Below are positions 36,749-45,107 of a stretch of DNA of 64,000 nt, in pieces. The DNA is from an uncultured Prevotella sp. (lineage in GTDB: Bacteria > Bacteroidota > Bacteroidia > Bacteroidales > Bacteroidaceae). Position 1 is the first letter of the stretch. Every line of letters starts with the position of its first letter. Below the pieces are notes generated by a model. It made no database searches. It saw only the letters and a program-made list of their open reading frames with translations, and had not been told where the DNA came from. The translations under genes and the position numbers were made by a program. The stretch lies in contig CAMVUM010000001.1 in NCBI GenBank assembly GCA_947170725.1, positions 1 through 64,000 on the forward strand, read 5' to 3'.

Positions 36749-37312
36749 TCACTTTATTTGTGCTCTAATCCTGCTCAGACTCGCTTGCGTGATACCTAAA
36801 TAGGTGGCGATGCTTCCCAACGGCAATCGCTGTAACAAATCAGGTTCTTTCTCCAACAACTCCTTATAACGTTCAGAGGCGATGGCGGACAACATGGAAA
36901 TCAGCCGTTCTTCAGTGGCAAGCAGCTCCATCTCCGCATAGCGCCGCCCCCAATTGGCAATGTGCAAGTCTTCCGAAAACAGCACTTTCAGCTTTTTCCT
37001 TTCCAATACATACAAAACTGAATCTTCCATCAGTTCCATCGTTTAATAACCCGGCTCATCATTGACATAGCCTTTCATAGAAACAAGGGTTGCCCCTTCC
37101 TTGCCGACCCAAAAAGTGATTTCCTTCCCGTCCACCGAAGTATAGGCACGGACAATGCCTTGCTTGATGAAAAAGATGTTTTTCTCCACCTTGCCGCTTT
37201 CCAACACACGGAAGCCTTTGGGATAGGAAACTTCCGTCAGGCATTGCCGCAACCTGTCCAAAGATGCGTCCGGCATGGCATATCTTTGGTTGATGATTTC
37301 CTTTATATCCAT
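36749..37312 (-). pseudogene. Crp/Fnr-family regulator broken by an in-frame TAA
   Basis: From ATG 37312 the frame encodes a cyclic-nucleotide-binding-like domain (YPKGFRVLESGKVEKNIFFIKQGIVRAY). It then meets TAA at 37043-37045 in NDEPGY*TMELMED. The same frame continues with the dimer helix and a C-terminal HTH (LPLGSIATYLGITQASLSRI). GAA to TAA, a single transversion, would explain it. The gene is divergent from the SMR/MFS cargo and is probably its former regulator. Confidence 0.85.
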
Positions 37313-37335
37313 AATCCATTGCCGTTTTCGGTATG

Positions 37336-37343
37336 CAAAATTA
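37336..37343 (-). promoter_or_regulatory. -7 box for the crp/fnr pseudogene
   Basis: Minus strand TAATTTTG, 24 nt before ATG 37312. Confidence 0.45.
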
Positions 37344-37439
37344 TAAAATAGACACGGAAACGAGAATAAACAGCTATTTTTTTGTCAAATGAAAAATCTG
37401 TTTTTACCAAATGCAAAAAGCGGTTAGGAATTACTTGTT

Positions 37440-37447
37440 TACTTTTG
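37440..37447 (+). promoter_or_regulatory. -7 box for the SMR-MFS cargo operon
   Basis: TACTTTTG, 26 nt before ATG 37473. The 160-bp divergent region up to 37312 probably held the binding site of the Crp/Fnr regulator. No guanidine-riboswitch-like motif was seen. Confidence 0.55.
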
Positions 37448-37472
37448 TACCCGAATTTAATAATTCATAGGT

Positions 37473-37799
37473 ATGAATTGGATTATCTTATTGTTGGCAG
37501 GATTGTTTGAAGTGAGCCTCACATTCTGCTTGGGTAAAACGAAAGCGGCATCAGGACTTGAATTTTATTTGTGGGGGAGCGGTTTCTTGGCATCTACCGT
37601 GTTGAGTATGGCTTTGCTTGCCAAAGCTGTGCAGACTTTGCCTTTAGGAACGGCATACGCCATTTGGACGGGCATCGGGGCTGTAGGCACGGTCTTGATT
37701 GGAATATTCGTATTCAAGGAGCCTGCCACTCCCATCCGGCTTTTCTTCCTGTTCACGCTCATCGCGTCGTTGATAGGGTTGAAAGTCGTGTCATATTGA
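37473..37799 (+). CDS. Small multidrug resistance (SMR) protein, SugE/Gdx-like
   Basis: Inner-membrane protein of 108 aa with four hydrophobic helices. The conserved Glu is in LLAGLFEVSLTFCL, and the SugE/Gdx-type signature TLPLGTAYAIWTGIGAVGTVLIG is clear. Members of this branch export guanidinium or quaternary ammonium ions coupled to protons; which one applies here is not known. It forms an operon with the MFS gene 13 nt downstream and is intact. Confidence 0.9.
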   Translation: MNWIILLLAGLFEVSLTFCLGKTKAASGLEFYLWGSGFLASTVLSMALLAKAVQTLPLGTAYAIWTGIGAVGTVLIGIFVFKEPATPIRLFFLFTLIASLIGLKVVSY

Positions 37800-37806
37800 A
37801 AGGAGG
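37799..37806 (+). promoter_or_regulatory. Shine-Dalgarno-like site of the MFS gene
   Basis: AAAGGAGG ends 6 nt before ATG 37813. Such strong sites are rare in native Bacteroidota genes and are not seen elsewhere in this window, which hints at a foreign origin for the cassette. Confidence 0.6.
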
Positions 37807-37812
37807 CACCAG

Positions 37813-38994
37813 ATGAAGTATGAATTGAGGGAGAACCAAGGCATTCCGACCCCTCTGATGGCTCTGATGGCAGTCGCTACGGGGCTTTCCGTTGCCAACT
37901 GCTACTACAACCAGCCTTTGTTGGGCAGCATGGCAAAGGATTTCGCGGTCAATGACTTTTCCGCCAGTATGGTGGCGACATTGACCCAAATAGGCTATGT
38001 GGCCGGGCTTGTATTTGTCATCCCGCTTGGTGACTTAGTTTCACGAAAGAAACTGATATTGACCAATTATATCGTTTCATCGTGCGCATTGCTTGCCATA
38101 GCCCTTGCCCCGAACATCTATTGGGTGTGGGGCGCATCCTTGCTTGCCGGAGCATCTTCGGTCATGCCACAGTTCTTCATCCCGTTAGTGTCTTTCCATT
38201 CGGCACCTGCACACAAGGTGCGCAATGTGGGCATTATACAATCCTGCTTGCTCATAGGCATTCTCGGCTCGCGGGTGTTCAGTGGCTTTCTTGCTGATGT
38301 GTGGGGATGGCGTTCCGTCTATTTCGTGGCTTGCGTGTTTATGCTCGGATGTTTTCTGATGATTCACAAGATGCTGCCCGTGCTGTCTGCCCGTTCTCAA
38401 GAAAGCTATGCAGGGCTGATGAAATCTTTGTTGCGCCTGCTCTTCCAATACCCGTACCTGCGTATCGCTTCGTTGAGAGCGGCATTGGCTTATGGCTCGT
38501 TCTTCGCTTTGTGGAGTTGCCTTGCTTTCCGAATGAAGCAAGAGCCTTTCTTCGCGAGTGACGATATTATCGGAGCACTCGGTTTGTGCGGATTGGCAGG
38601 TGCATCTACGGTTGTATTCATTAGCGGATATATCCAAAAATACGGCGCAAGATTCTTCTCCATCGTCGGAGGATGCGTTATCTTGGCTGCATGGTTGTTG
38701 GCATTTTGGGGAAATGACAGCTACTTGTGGATGATAATCGCCATTCTTTTAATTGATGCAGGAATGCAATGCATCCACTTGTCCAACCAAACCAGCGTGG
38801 TCGCTCTTGACGCATCCGCCATCAACCGGGTCAATACCGTTTATATGACCATTTACTTCTTGGGCGGTTCTGCCGGAACATTCGTTTCAGGTCTGTTTTG
38901 GCAACATTGTGGATGGACGGGTGTGGCAGGAGTAGGAATCGCTTTTACCGTAGCCTCCTTGCTTGTTAATTGCTTCAACTCTAAAACAGCATAA
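37813..38994 (+). CDS. MFS-family exporter
   Basis: The 393-aa product has 12 hydrophobic segments. The start ATGLSVANCYYNQPLLGSMA and the loop-2 motif LGDLVSRKKLI match the DHA1-like branch of the major facilitator superfamily (YgaY/YcaD-like transporters annotated as drug or sugar exporters). The substrate is unknown. It follows the SMR gene by 13 nt. Its last ~90 nt are duplicated in a diverged, deleted form at 39654-39745. Confidence 0.9.
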   Translation: MKYELRENQGIPTPLMALMAVATGLSVANCYYNQPLLGSMAKDFAVNDFSASMVATLTQIGYVAGLVFVIPLGDLVSRKKLILTNYIVSSCALLAIALAPNIYWVWGASLLAGASSVMPQFFIPLVSFHSAPAHKVRNVGIIQSCLLIGILGSRVFSGFLADVWGWRSVYFVACVFMLGCFLMIHKMLPVLSARSQESYAGLMKSLLRLLFQYPYLRIASLRAALAYGSFFALWSCLAFRMKQEPFFASDDIIGALGLCGLAGASTVVFISGYIQKYGARFFSIVGGCVILAAWLLAFWGNDSYLWMIIAILLIDAGMQCIHLSNQTSVVALDASAINRVNTVYMTIYFLGGSAGTFVSGLFWQHCGWTGVAGVGIAFTVASLLVNCFNSKTA

Positions 38995-39028
38995 GTGTGG
39001 ATGTCAAATATTCAGCCTGAATATAGTA

Positions 39029-39106
39029 ATGCAGACCACGGTAAATGGAATGGCTACAGATTCATTGCCCGAAAACAAAGAGAGTCTTTGTAGGAATAGG
39101 AAATAA
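39029..39106 (+). other. Short ORF related to the ORF at 39848
   Basis: Encodes 25 residues (MQTTVNGMATDSLPENKESL, then five more). The first 20 codons align with the ORF at 39848 at both DNA and protein level. It may be a truncated remnant. The promoter seen before the second copy is absent here. Confidence 0.35.
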
Positions 39107-39118
39107 ACTGATAACAAT

Positions 39119-39619
39119 ATGGAGACAAAAGATGGTTTTATCATCCGTCCAATCAAGGAAACGGATAATGCTCAAATGGCTCGTCTGATACGATGTGTTA
39201 TTGATGAATTTGGTGTGTCGCGTACAGGCACGGTGTATGATGACCCTGTCACGGACTGCATCAGTCAGTCGGTTGAAAATGTAAATGCAGAATATTGGGT
39301 GATTGATTACGGCGGAGAGATTCAAGGAGGCTGTGGCTTCTATCCCACCAAAGGCTTGCCCGGCAAGTGTGCTGAAATAGTCAAGTATTATTTATCGCCT
39401 GCTGTCCGAGGAAAAGGATTGGGAGGCATGATTCTTGATTTGATTGTCCGCCGTGCAAAGGGAGCGGGCTATACCAGCCTGTATATAGAAACATTCCCTT
39501 CGTTTGGTAAAGCCATTGATATGTATAAGGAACGGGGATTTCAGCTGTTGGATGGTCAACTCGGAGATTCCGGGCATACGGCAACCAGTATATTCATGCT
39601 GAAGGTTTTAACCGACTGA
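39119..39619 (+). CDS. GNAT-family N-acetyltransferase
   Basis: The 166-aa product carries the acetyl-CoA-binding motif A YYLSPAVRGKGLGGMIL (Arg-x-x-Gly-x-Gly) and the C-terminal motif KAIDMYKERGFQLLD. These are typical of GNAT enzymes that acetylate small amines or protein N-termini. The substrate is unknown. It lies in the island cargo after the SMR-MFS pair and is flanked on both sides by diverged copies of the same sequence (38941-39085 and 39690-39905), as if inserted between duplicated segments. Confidence 0.85.
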   Translation: METKDGFIIRPIKETDNAQMARLIRCVIDEFGVSRTGTVYDDPVTDCISQSVENVNAEYWVIDYGGEIQGGCGFYPTKGLPGKCAEIVKYYLSPAVRGKGLGGMILDLIVRRAKGAGYTSLYIETFPSFGKAIDMYKERGFQLLDGQLGDSGHTATSIFMLKVLTD

Positions 39620-39653
39620 CACATAGCTTCCCGCATGACAACCTAAACCTCTG

Positions 39654-39745
39654 AGGAAATGCAATGCATTCATTTGTTATGGATAAGAGTTGCTTTTACC
39701 GTGGCTTCCTTGTTTGCAATTTGCTTTAAGCCTCAAACGGCATAA
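39654..39745 (+). pseudogene. Remnant of a second MFS gene
   Basis: Starts like the MFS segment at 38760 (AGGAATGCAATGCATCCACT). After about 30 nt it jumps to the MFS 3' end: FTVASLFAICFKPQTA stop, compared with FTVASLLVNCFNSKTA stop. About 160 bp of the middle is missing. Confidence 0.7.
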
Positions 39746-39905
39746 GAGTGGATGCCAATCAGCTGAAAGAATATTGGGAATGATTATTCCAGTCGGAATA
39801 TTTTTCGTACTTTTGCATCCGTAAGAGTTACCCGAACAAGCAAAGCGATGCAGACTACGGCAATTGGAACGGTTACCAACTCATTACCCCAAAACGAGGT
39901 AATTC
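39690..39905. repeat. Diverged copy of the segment 38941-39085
   Basis: Covers the MFS tail remnant, a promoter-like box (39808-39815) and the first codons of the 39848 ORF. The copy at 38941-39085 lacks about 70 bp around the promoter. Confidence 0.65.
39808..39815 (+). promoter_or_regulatory. -7 box before the 39848 ORF
   Basis: TACTTTTG, 33 nt before ATG 39848. Confidence 0.45.
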
Positions 39906-39982
39906 TTCTAACTCTTTTGATTTCAGGTAGGTATATTTCTTATACAGATTTAACAAATATATCTGTAAAAACAGTTGTTTGA
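39848..39982 (+). CDS. Small ORF, 44 aa, unknown
   Basis: Has a plausible promoter and an ATG. It encodes MQTTAIGTVTNSLPQNEVIL followed by LTLLISGRYISYTDLTNISV and KTVV. The first 20 residues are conserved in the remnant at 39029 even though many bases differ. It could be a leader peptide, a small protein or the N-terminus of a deleted gene. No family recognised. Confidence 0.35.
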   Translation: MQTTAIGTVTNSLPQNEVILLTLLISGRYISYTDLTNISVKTVV

Positions 39983-40390
39983 AGTGCAAAATGTTAGTGA
40001 AACGGCTGTCGTAACAGTTAGGCTGACAATTACAAATTATGTGTAAATACGATTCATACCGTCTTCTTCCGGCGTTGCATGATTGTAAGATGCGAACCGT
40101 TCAACTATCGTGACCATGTATAACGTATTCATTGTCACCGTGGGGAGACCTCTCCTTTTTTGGGGGATGCCTCCAAATATGCCAGATACTCTTTAAGAGT
40201 GTCACCGTGGGGAGACCTCCCCTTTTTGGGTATGCCTCCCGGTGCATTCCTACAATCATATTCAGGCAACCGACATTCCTGATTCACCAGGGTGTATCCC
40301 TGTGTGAAGCTGAATTTCAGTCAGGTAGACAGCAGGAAAGTTATAGCTATTGATTGTTTTCCAACGCTTTCTCCTGCTAATTCGTCTTTT
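39983..40390. other. Right end of the island, about 400 bp
   Basis: No convincing gene. It holds two terminator-like direct repeats (40134-40235). The chromosomal boundary must lie between here and the rnr terminator at 40391. I could not find the missing 3' end of the rluA-like gene or a clear attachment-site repeat. Confidence 0.5.
40134..40242. repeat. Pair of ~40-bp terminator-like direct repeats
   Basis: GTCACCGTGGGGAGACCTC and following bases occur at 40134 and again at 40201. Each is followed by a short CC run, a T run and ATGCCTCC. In both copies GGGGAG-type bases can pair with the following CTCC or CCCC just before the T run. Confidence 0.7.
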
Positions 40391-40454
40391 GAATATAGAA
40401 AACAGAGACACAGAGGATAATGATATGCTCTCTGTGTCTCTGTTTTCTATATTC
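40391..40454. terminator. Hairpin downstream of rnr
   Basis: Perfect 25-nt arms (40391-40415 and 40430-40454) around a 14-nt loop, 45 nt past the rnr stop on the minus strand. Probable rnr terminator, also able to stop transcripts leaving the island. Confidence 0.75.
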
Positions 40455-40499
40455 GAAATGTCTTTGTTTCTAAAGATGTCTCGTGTCACTCTTCTCGCG

Positions 40500-42707
40500 T
40501 CACTCTTTGGCGATGACGAAGTCGAGTTGCTTCTTCTCGATGTTGGCCTTGGCCACTTTGATGCGAACGGGGTCTCCAAGCTGATAGGTGTGGTGATGGC
40601 GTCGGCCTACGAGACAGTAGTTTTTTTCGTCGAAATCGTAGTAGTCGTCATCAAGGTCATGGAGCGACACCATGCCCTCACAGTGGTTCTCGTCAATCTC
40701 GCAGTAGATTCCGTAGCTTTGGATGCCGCTGATGTGGGCGTCGAAGACCTCTCCCAACTTGTCGGACATGAACTCCACCATCTTATATTTTATGGAGTCG
40801 CGCTCGGCGTTCTGGGCAATCTGCTCCATCTCGCTGCTGTGCTCACAGAGTTCCTCATAGTGGTCCTTGTTGGCCGAGCGGCCGCCCTGCTGATAGCGGG
40901 TTAGAAGCCGGTGGACCATTGTGTCGGGATAGCGGCGTATGGGCGAGGTGAAATGGGTGTAGTAGTCGAACGCCAGACCATAATGGCCGATGTTGTGGAC
41001 ACTGTATTTCGCCTTCATCATCGCCCTGAGGGCCACAATCTCTATGAGCTTTTGCTCCTTATGTCCGGCGCATTCGTCAAGAAGGGTGTTGAGGCTTTTC
41101 GATATGGCACCGCGCGTTCCGGCCGTCTTCATCTTATATCCGAACTTGACGACGAACGACCGCAGCGTTTCCAACTTTGTCGGGTCCGGCTGGTCGTGTA
41201 TTCGGTAGGGCAGCGTCTTTGCCTTCTGGCCCTTCTTTACGCGTCCTATGCTCTCGGCTACGGTCCGGTTGGCCAGGAGCATGAATTCCTCGATAAGCTT
41301 GTTGGCGTCCTTCGACTTCTTGAAATAGCAGCGCGTAGGCTTTCCGGTCTCGTCAATGTCGAAGCGCAACTCCTCACGGTCGAACTTGACCGCGCCGTTC
41401 TTGAACCTCGCCGCACGCAGCTTCTTGGCCAGTCGGTCGAGCTGGATCAGCTCTGCGGCATTGTCGCCGGTGTAGCCGTCCGGTCCCGGAGCGGGCGCGG
41501 GCTCGCCCGTTCCGTCCTTTACACCGTTCTGTTCGAGAATCGTCTGCACCTCCTCGTAGGCATAGCGGCGCTTGCTGCGGATGACGGTATGGGCCAGATG
41601 CCAACTGCGGACCTCGCCATCGTCGTCCATGACGAAGATGACGGAGTAGGCCAGCTTGTCCTCGTCGGGGCGCAGCGAGCAGATGAAGTTGCAGAGCCGT
41701 TCGGGCAGCATCGGTATCGTGCGGTCTACGAGATAGATGCTCGTGGCGCGCTTGACGGCCTCCTTGTCGATGATGGAGCCTTCGGTGACATAGTGGGAGA
41801 CGTCGGCGATATGGACACCGACTTCCCACAGTCCTTTGTTGTCGGCGTCTTCGAGACGCCTTATGCTCAGCGCGTCGTCAAAGTCTTTGGCGTCGTGCGG
41901 GTCGATGGTGCATGTGAAGACGTCGCGGAAGTCCTCGCGCTCGGCGACATCCTCGGGTGTAATTTCGGCCGGAATCTTCTCAGCAGCCTCCTCGACCTCG
42001 CGCGGATAGCGGTAGGGCAGTCCGTATTGAGCCAGAATGGCGTGCATCTCGACGTCGTTGTTTCCCTGTTCGCCAAGCACGTCGATGACCTCGCCTATGA
42101 TGTTGCGGTGGTTGTCGTCCGGCCAGCGCACGACGCGCACGACGGCCTTCTGGTCGGTCTTTCCGCCTTTGAGCTTGTTCTTGGGTATTATGATGTCGTT
42201 GGCGAAGATGTTGTCCTGCGTCACGAGGAAGGCCAGCTCGTCCTCCACGCGCAGTTTGCCGACCATCGTGTCGTGGGCTCGCTTGATGATGGCCGTCACC
42301 ATGGCCTCGCGGATGTGCTTCTGTCTTCGTGCCATGAACGTCACCTGAACGCGGTCGCCGTCAAGCGCCCACATCGAATTGCGCTCAGCCACGAAGACCG
42401 GCAGCCCGCCGTCGTCGGGAATGAAGCTGTTTTTGCCGTTCGCCTTGCGGCGGAAACGGCCCTCCTGAACCTGAGTTGCGGTGTTGAGACGGTAGGAATT
42501 TTCGCTGACGCGCGTCAGAAAGTCGTCCCACGCCATTTCCTCCATCGTGTCGATGGCCAGCATCTTCAGCGGGTGGGTGGTGAACTTGAGCGTCTTGAAT
42601 ATCTGTTTGAAACTGAAAGTCTCGTTCGGCCTTGTCTGAAAGAATTTCTGCAGCGTCTCGCTGACTTGGTTCTTTGACAGAAGTTTGCCTCCTTTTTTCT
42701 TTCCCAT
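40500..42707 (-). CDS. rnr: Ribonuclease R
   Basis: Processive 3'-to-5' exoribonuclease that degrades structured RNA. The 735 aa contain N-terminal OB/cold-shock-like domains, the RNB catalytic domain (DPHDAKDFDDALSI with the metal-binding Asp cluster, and HYGLAFDYYTHFTSPIRRYPD) and a C-terminal S1 domain (AHISGIQSYGIYCEIDENHCEGMV). It lacks the long basic tail seen in E. coli RNase R. Its promoter is only weakly visible (TTACTTTG on the minus strand, 42813-42820). It is divergent from the epimerase gene. Confidence 0.96.
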   Translation of the reverse strand: MGKKKGGKLLSKNQVSETLQKFFQTRPNETFSFKQIFKTLKFTTHPLKMLAIDTMEEMAWDDFLTRVSENSYRLNTATQVQEGRFRRKANGKNSFIPDDGGLPVFVAERNSMWALDGDRVQVTFMARRQKHIREAMVTAIIKRAHDTMVGKLRVEDELAFLVTQDNIFANDIIIPKNKLKGGKTDQKAVVRVVRWPDDNHRNIIGEVIDVLGEQGNNDVEMHAILAQYGLPYRYPREVEEAAEKIPAEITPEDVAEREDFRDVFTCTIDPHDAKDFDDALSIRRLEDADNKGLWEVGVHIADVSHYVTEGSIIDKEAVKRATSIYLVDRTIPMLPERLCNFICSLRPDEDKLAYSVIFVMDDDGEVRSWHLAHTVIRSKRRYAYEEVQTILEQNGVKDGTGEPAPAPGPDGYTGDNAAELIQLDRLAKKLRAARFKNGAVKFDREELRFDIDETGKPTRCYFKKSKDANKLIEEFMLLANRTVAESIGRVKKGQKAKTLPYRIHDQPDPTKLETLRSFVVKFGYKMKTAGTRGAISKSLNTLLDECAGHKEQKLIEIVALRAMMKAKYSVHNIGHYGLAFDYYTHFTSPIRRYPDTMVHRLLTRYQQGGRSANKDHYEELCEHSSEMEQIAQNAERDSIKYKMVEFMSDKLGEVFDAHISGIQSYGIYCEIDENHCEGMVSLHDLDDDYYDFDEKNYCLVGRRHHHTYQLGDPVRIKVAKANIEKKQLDFVIAKE

Positions 42708-42873
42708 AATATTGTTGTTTAGTTAATAATCGTCCGTTGGCAGGCCGTAAGGGCTCTGGTGCCGGACGGGCAGGCCTCCGTCGTGTTATGGCGGTGGGTG
42801 GCCATCCTCTTGCAAAGTAACAAAATAAATCCGTATTTTGGCCGTTGGGGAGTAATAATTTATTTTAAAATAG

Positions 42874-42881
42874 TACCTTTG
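42874..42881 (+). promoter_or_regulatory. -7 box for the epimerase gene
   Basis: TACCTTTG, 20 nt before ATG 42901. Confidence 0.6.
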
Positions 42882-42900
42882 TAGCCAAAATGTAACACTT

Positions 42901-43893
42901 ATGAACATTCTTATCACAGGAGCGAGCGGTTTTATCGGCAGTTTCATCGTCAGTGAAGCCTTGCGGAGGGGCATGGAAGTCTGGGCGGCAGTGCGCCGGA
43001 CGAGCAGCCGCAAGTATCTCACGGACCCGCGGATAAATTTCATAGAACTCAATCTCGACAGCCGTGAGGAGATGGTAGGACAGCTGCGTGGACTCAGTTT
43101 CGACTATGTTGTCCATGCCGCCGGAGCCACCAAGTGTCTTCATGCCGACGATTTCTTCCGCATCAACACCGAAGGGACGCGCAATCTCGTGAACGCCCTG
43201 CGGGACACTGAGATGCCCTTGCGCCGCTTTGTCTACGTGAGCAGTCTCAGCGTCTACGGTCCGGTGCGCGAAACGCAGCCTTACGGCGAAATTATGGAAA
43301 CCGACACGCCACAACCCAACACCGCCTATGGACGCAGCAAGCTGGAGAGCGAGCGCTTTCTTGACTCTCTGACGGACTTCCCCTTTGTGACGTTGAGGCC
43401 GACAGGAGTCTACGGACCGCGCGAACGGGACTATTTCCTGATGGCCAAGAGCATCAAGGGACATACCGATTTCTCTGTCGGATATAAGCCGCAGGACCTC
43501 ACCTTTGTGTATGTTGAGGACGTCGTGCAGGCCGTTTTCCTCGCCATCGAACGCGGACGGAACGGACGGAAATATTTTCTCAGCGACGGACAGGTATATT
43601 CCTCGCGCACGTTCAGCGACCTGATTCACCGTGAACTGGGCCGGCCGTGGCTTCTGCGCGTCAAGGCGCCGATATGGGTGCTGCGCGTTGTTACTTTCTT
43701 CGGAGAGTATGTCGGCCGTATGACGGGACAGATCTCTGCCCTCAACAACGATAAGTATAACATCATGAAGCAGCGGAACTGGCGATGCGACATCCGTCCG
43801 GCCATCGAAGAGCTGGGCTATAGTCCGCAGTATGACCTCGAACGGGGTGTGAAACTGACTGTGAAATGGTATCTGGAGAACGGATGGTTGTGA
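42901..43893 (+). CDS. NAD-dependent epimerase/dehydratase
   Basis: Extended short-chain dehydrogenase of 330 aa. The Rossmann motif is ILITGASGFIGSFI, and the active-site triad is visible as Ser in VYVSSLSVYG and YGRSK (Tyr-x-x-x-Lys). The family acts on nucleotide sugars or related lipids; the substrate is not readable. The C-terminal part (APIWVLRVVTFFGEYVG) looks membrane-associating, as in sterol-dehydrogenase-like members. The PAP2 gene follows 72 nt downstream on the same strand and may be co-transcribed. Confidence 0.88.
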   Translation: MNILITGASGFIGSFIVSEALRRGMEVWAAVRRTSSRKYLTDPRINFIELNLDSREEMVGQLRGLSFDYVVHAAGATKCLHADDFFRINTEGTRNLVNALRDTEMPLRRFVYVSSLSVYGPVRETQPYGEIMETDTPQPNTAYGRSKLESERFLDSLTDFPFVTLRPTGVYGPRERDYFLMAKSIKGHTDFSVGYKPQDLTFVYVEDVVQAVFLAIERGRNGRKYFLSDGQVYSSRTFSDLIHRELGRPWLLRVKAPIWVLRVVTFFGEYVGRMTGQISALNNDKYNIMKQRNWRCDIRPAIEELGYSPQYDLERGVKLTVKWYLENGWL

Positions 43894-43965
43894 TTTGTGA
43901 GTTGCGGATTATGAGTTATCAGGAGATAACTGATAATTTGGAATTAATAATTTTGAAATAGAAAC

Positions 43966-44934
43966 GTGAACTTTATAAAGACTCTTTTTAGGATAGAGAA
44001 AAAGCCCGCGAAAGGACTGTTTGCCTTGGAGTGGGCCGTGATGGGCTATCTCGTATTCACCCTGTTGCTCATGCTTTTCACCTACACCAAGCTCGCCGAT
44101 CCGGTGGCTATGCTGTGGGGACGTGTGCAGATCGTGGCGATGACGGTCGCGCTGTGGGCCGTCTACAGGATGGTTCCCTGCCGTTTCACACGCCTATGCC
44201 GCATAGTGGCGCAGATGGCGTTGCTCTCGTGGTGGTATCCCGACACGTATGAGTTCAACCGGATGTTCTCAAATCTCGACCATGTCTTCGCCCGTTATGA
44301 GCAGACACTGTTCGGATGTCAGCCCTCGTTGCTTTTCGCGGAGAAATGCGGGAATGCCGTGTTCAGCGAGCTGATGTGTCTTGGATATACGGCCTACTAT
44401 CCCATGATTGCTCTCGTGACCCTGTTCTTCTTCGTGTGGAGATATGAACAGTTCGGCCGCGCATCGTTCATCGTCCTCACCTCGTTCTTCATCTACTACC
44501 TGATATATATATTCGTGCCCGTCGCCGGTCCTCAATACTATTATGAGGCGGTTGGGCTTGACAGGATTGCCGCTGGCTCTTTCCCCGATATCGGTCACTA
44601 TTTCGCCGACCATACCACCGCCTTGGCGACACCGGGATGGAGCGGTGGTTTCTTCTATGACATGGTTCGTGAGGCCCATGACGCCGGAGAACGTCCTACT
44701 GCGGCGTTCCCCAGCAGCCACGTGGGCGTGAGCACGATTCTCATGCTCCTTGCGTGGTCGTCACGCAACCGCCGCCTGCTCTGTTGGCTTACGCCGCTTT
44801 ATGTCCTTCTCTGTCTCTCGACGGTCTACATCTACGCCCACTATGCCATCGACGTTTTGGCCGGCTGGGTCTCAGCTGTGATGATATATGCCGCGCTCCA
44901 CGTGTTCTATACGCGATGGGTGGGGAAGGAATGA
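43966..44934 (+). CDS. PAP2-superfamily membrane phosphatase/phosphotransferase
   Basis: The 322-aa product has six or more hydrophobic segments. The phosphatase motifs are present as AAFPSSHVGVS (PSGH-like, catalytic His) and YAHYAIDVLAGW (second His and Asp), preceded by GPQYYYEA. The layout resembles the PAP2_3 group that includes inositol-phosphorylceramide synthase-like proteins of Bacteroidota. A lipid role is plausible but unproven. The start is a GTG at 43966; the next ATG would remove the first helix region. Confidence 0.82.
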   Translation: MNFIKTLFRIEKKPAKGLFALEWAVMGYLVFTLLLMLFTYTKLADPVAMLWGRVQIVAMTVALWAVYRMVPCRFTRLCRIVAQMALLSWWYPDTYEFNRMFSNLDHVFARYEQTLFGCQPSLLFAEKCGNAVFSELMCLGYTAYYPMIALVTLFFFVWRYEQFGRASFIVLTSFFIYYLIYIFVPVAGPQYYYEAVGLDRIAAGSFPDIGHYFADHTTALATPGWSGGFFYDMVREAHDAGERPTAAFPSSHVGVSTILMLLAWSSRNRRLLCWLTPLYVLLCLSTVYIYAHYAIDVLAGWVSAVMIYAALHVFYTRWVGKE

Positions 44935-44990
44935 GGAGGTCAGTCACATTCTTTAAGATGATGGAATTTGGATGTTACGGAATGATTTAA

Positions 44991-44998
44991 TATCTTTG
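44991..44998 (+). promoter_or_regulatory. -7 box for the PBP4 gene
   Basis: TATCTTTG, 110 nt before ATG 45108. Confidence 0.55.
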
Positions 44999-45107
44999 CA
45001 GGAGATAGGCTGTAATCGGCAATTGGTGAACACGTTCACATTGCTCTCGTTTGCACAGTCCTTGCAGAGATAACGAACTGCAAATAACAAATTGTTATAT
45101 ATATCAG

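Noticed and set aside
37313..37472. Guanidine riboswitch before the SugE-like gene
   Set aside because: No guanidine-I, -II or -III motif was visible in the 160-bp region; a Crp/Fnr-type regulator is divergent instead.
40260..40353. Displaced 3' end of the rluA-like gene at the island's right edge
   Set aside because: A short match, CCTGATTCACCA, resembles the left junction, but the translated continuation does not resemble an RluA C-terminus.
40911..42677. 588-codon open frame antisense to rnr
   Set aside because: It mirrors a clearly real RNase R gene, has no recognisable motif and has the composition of a GC-rich shadow frame.
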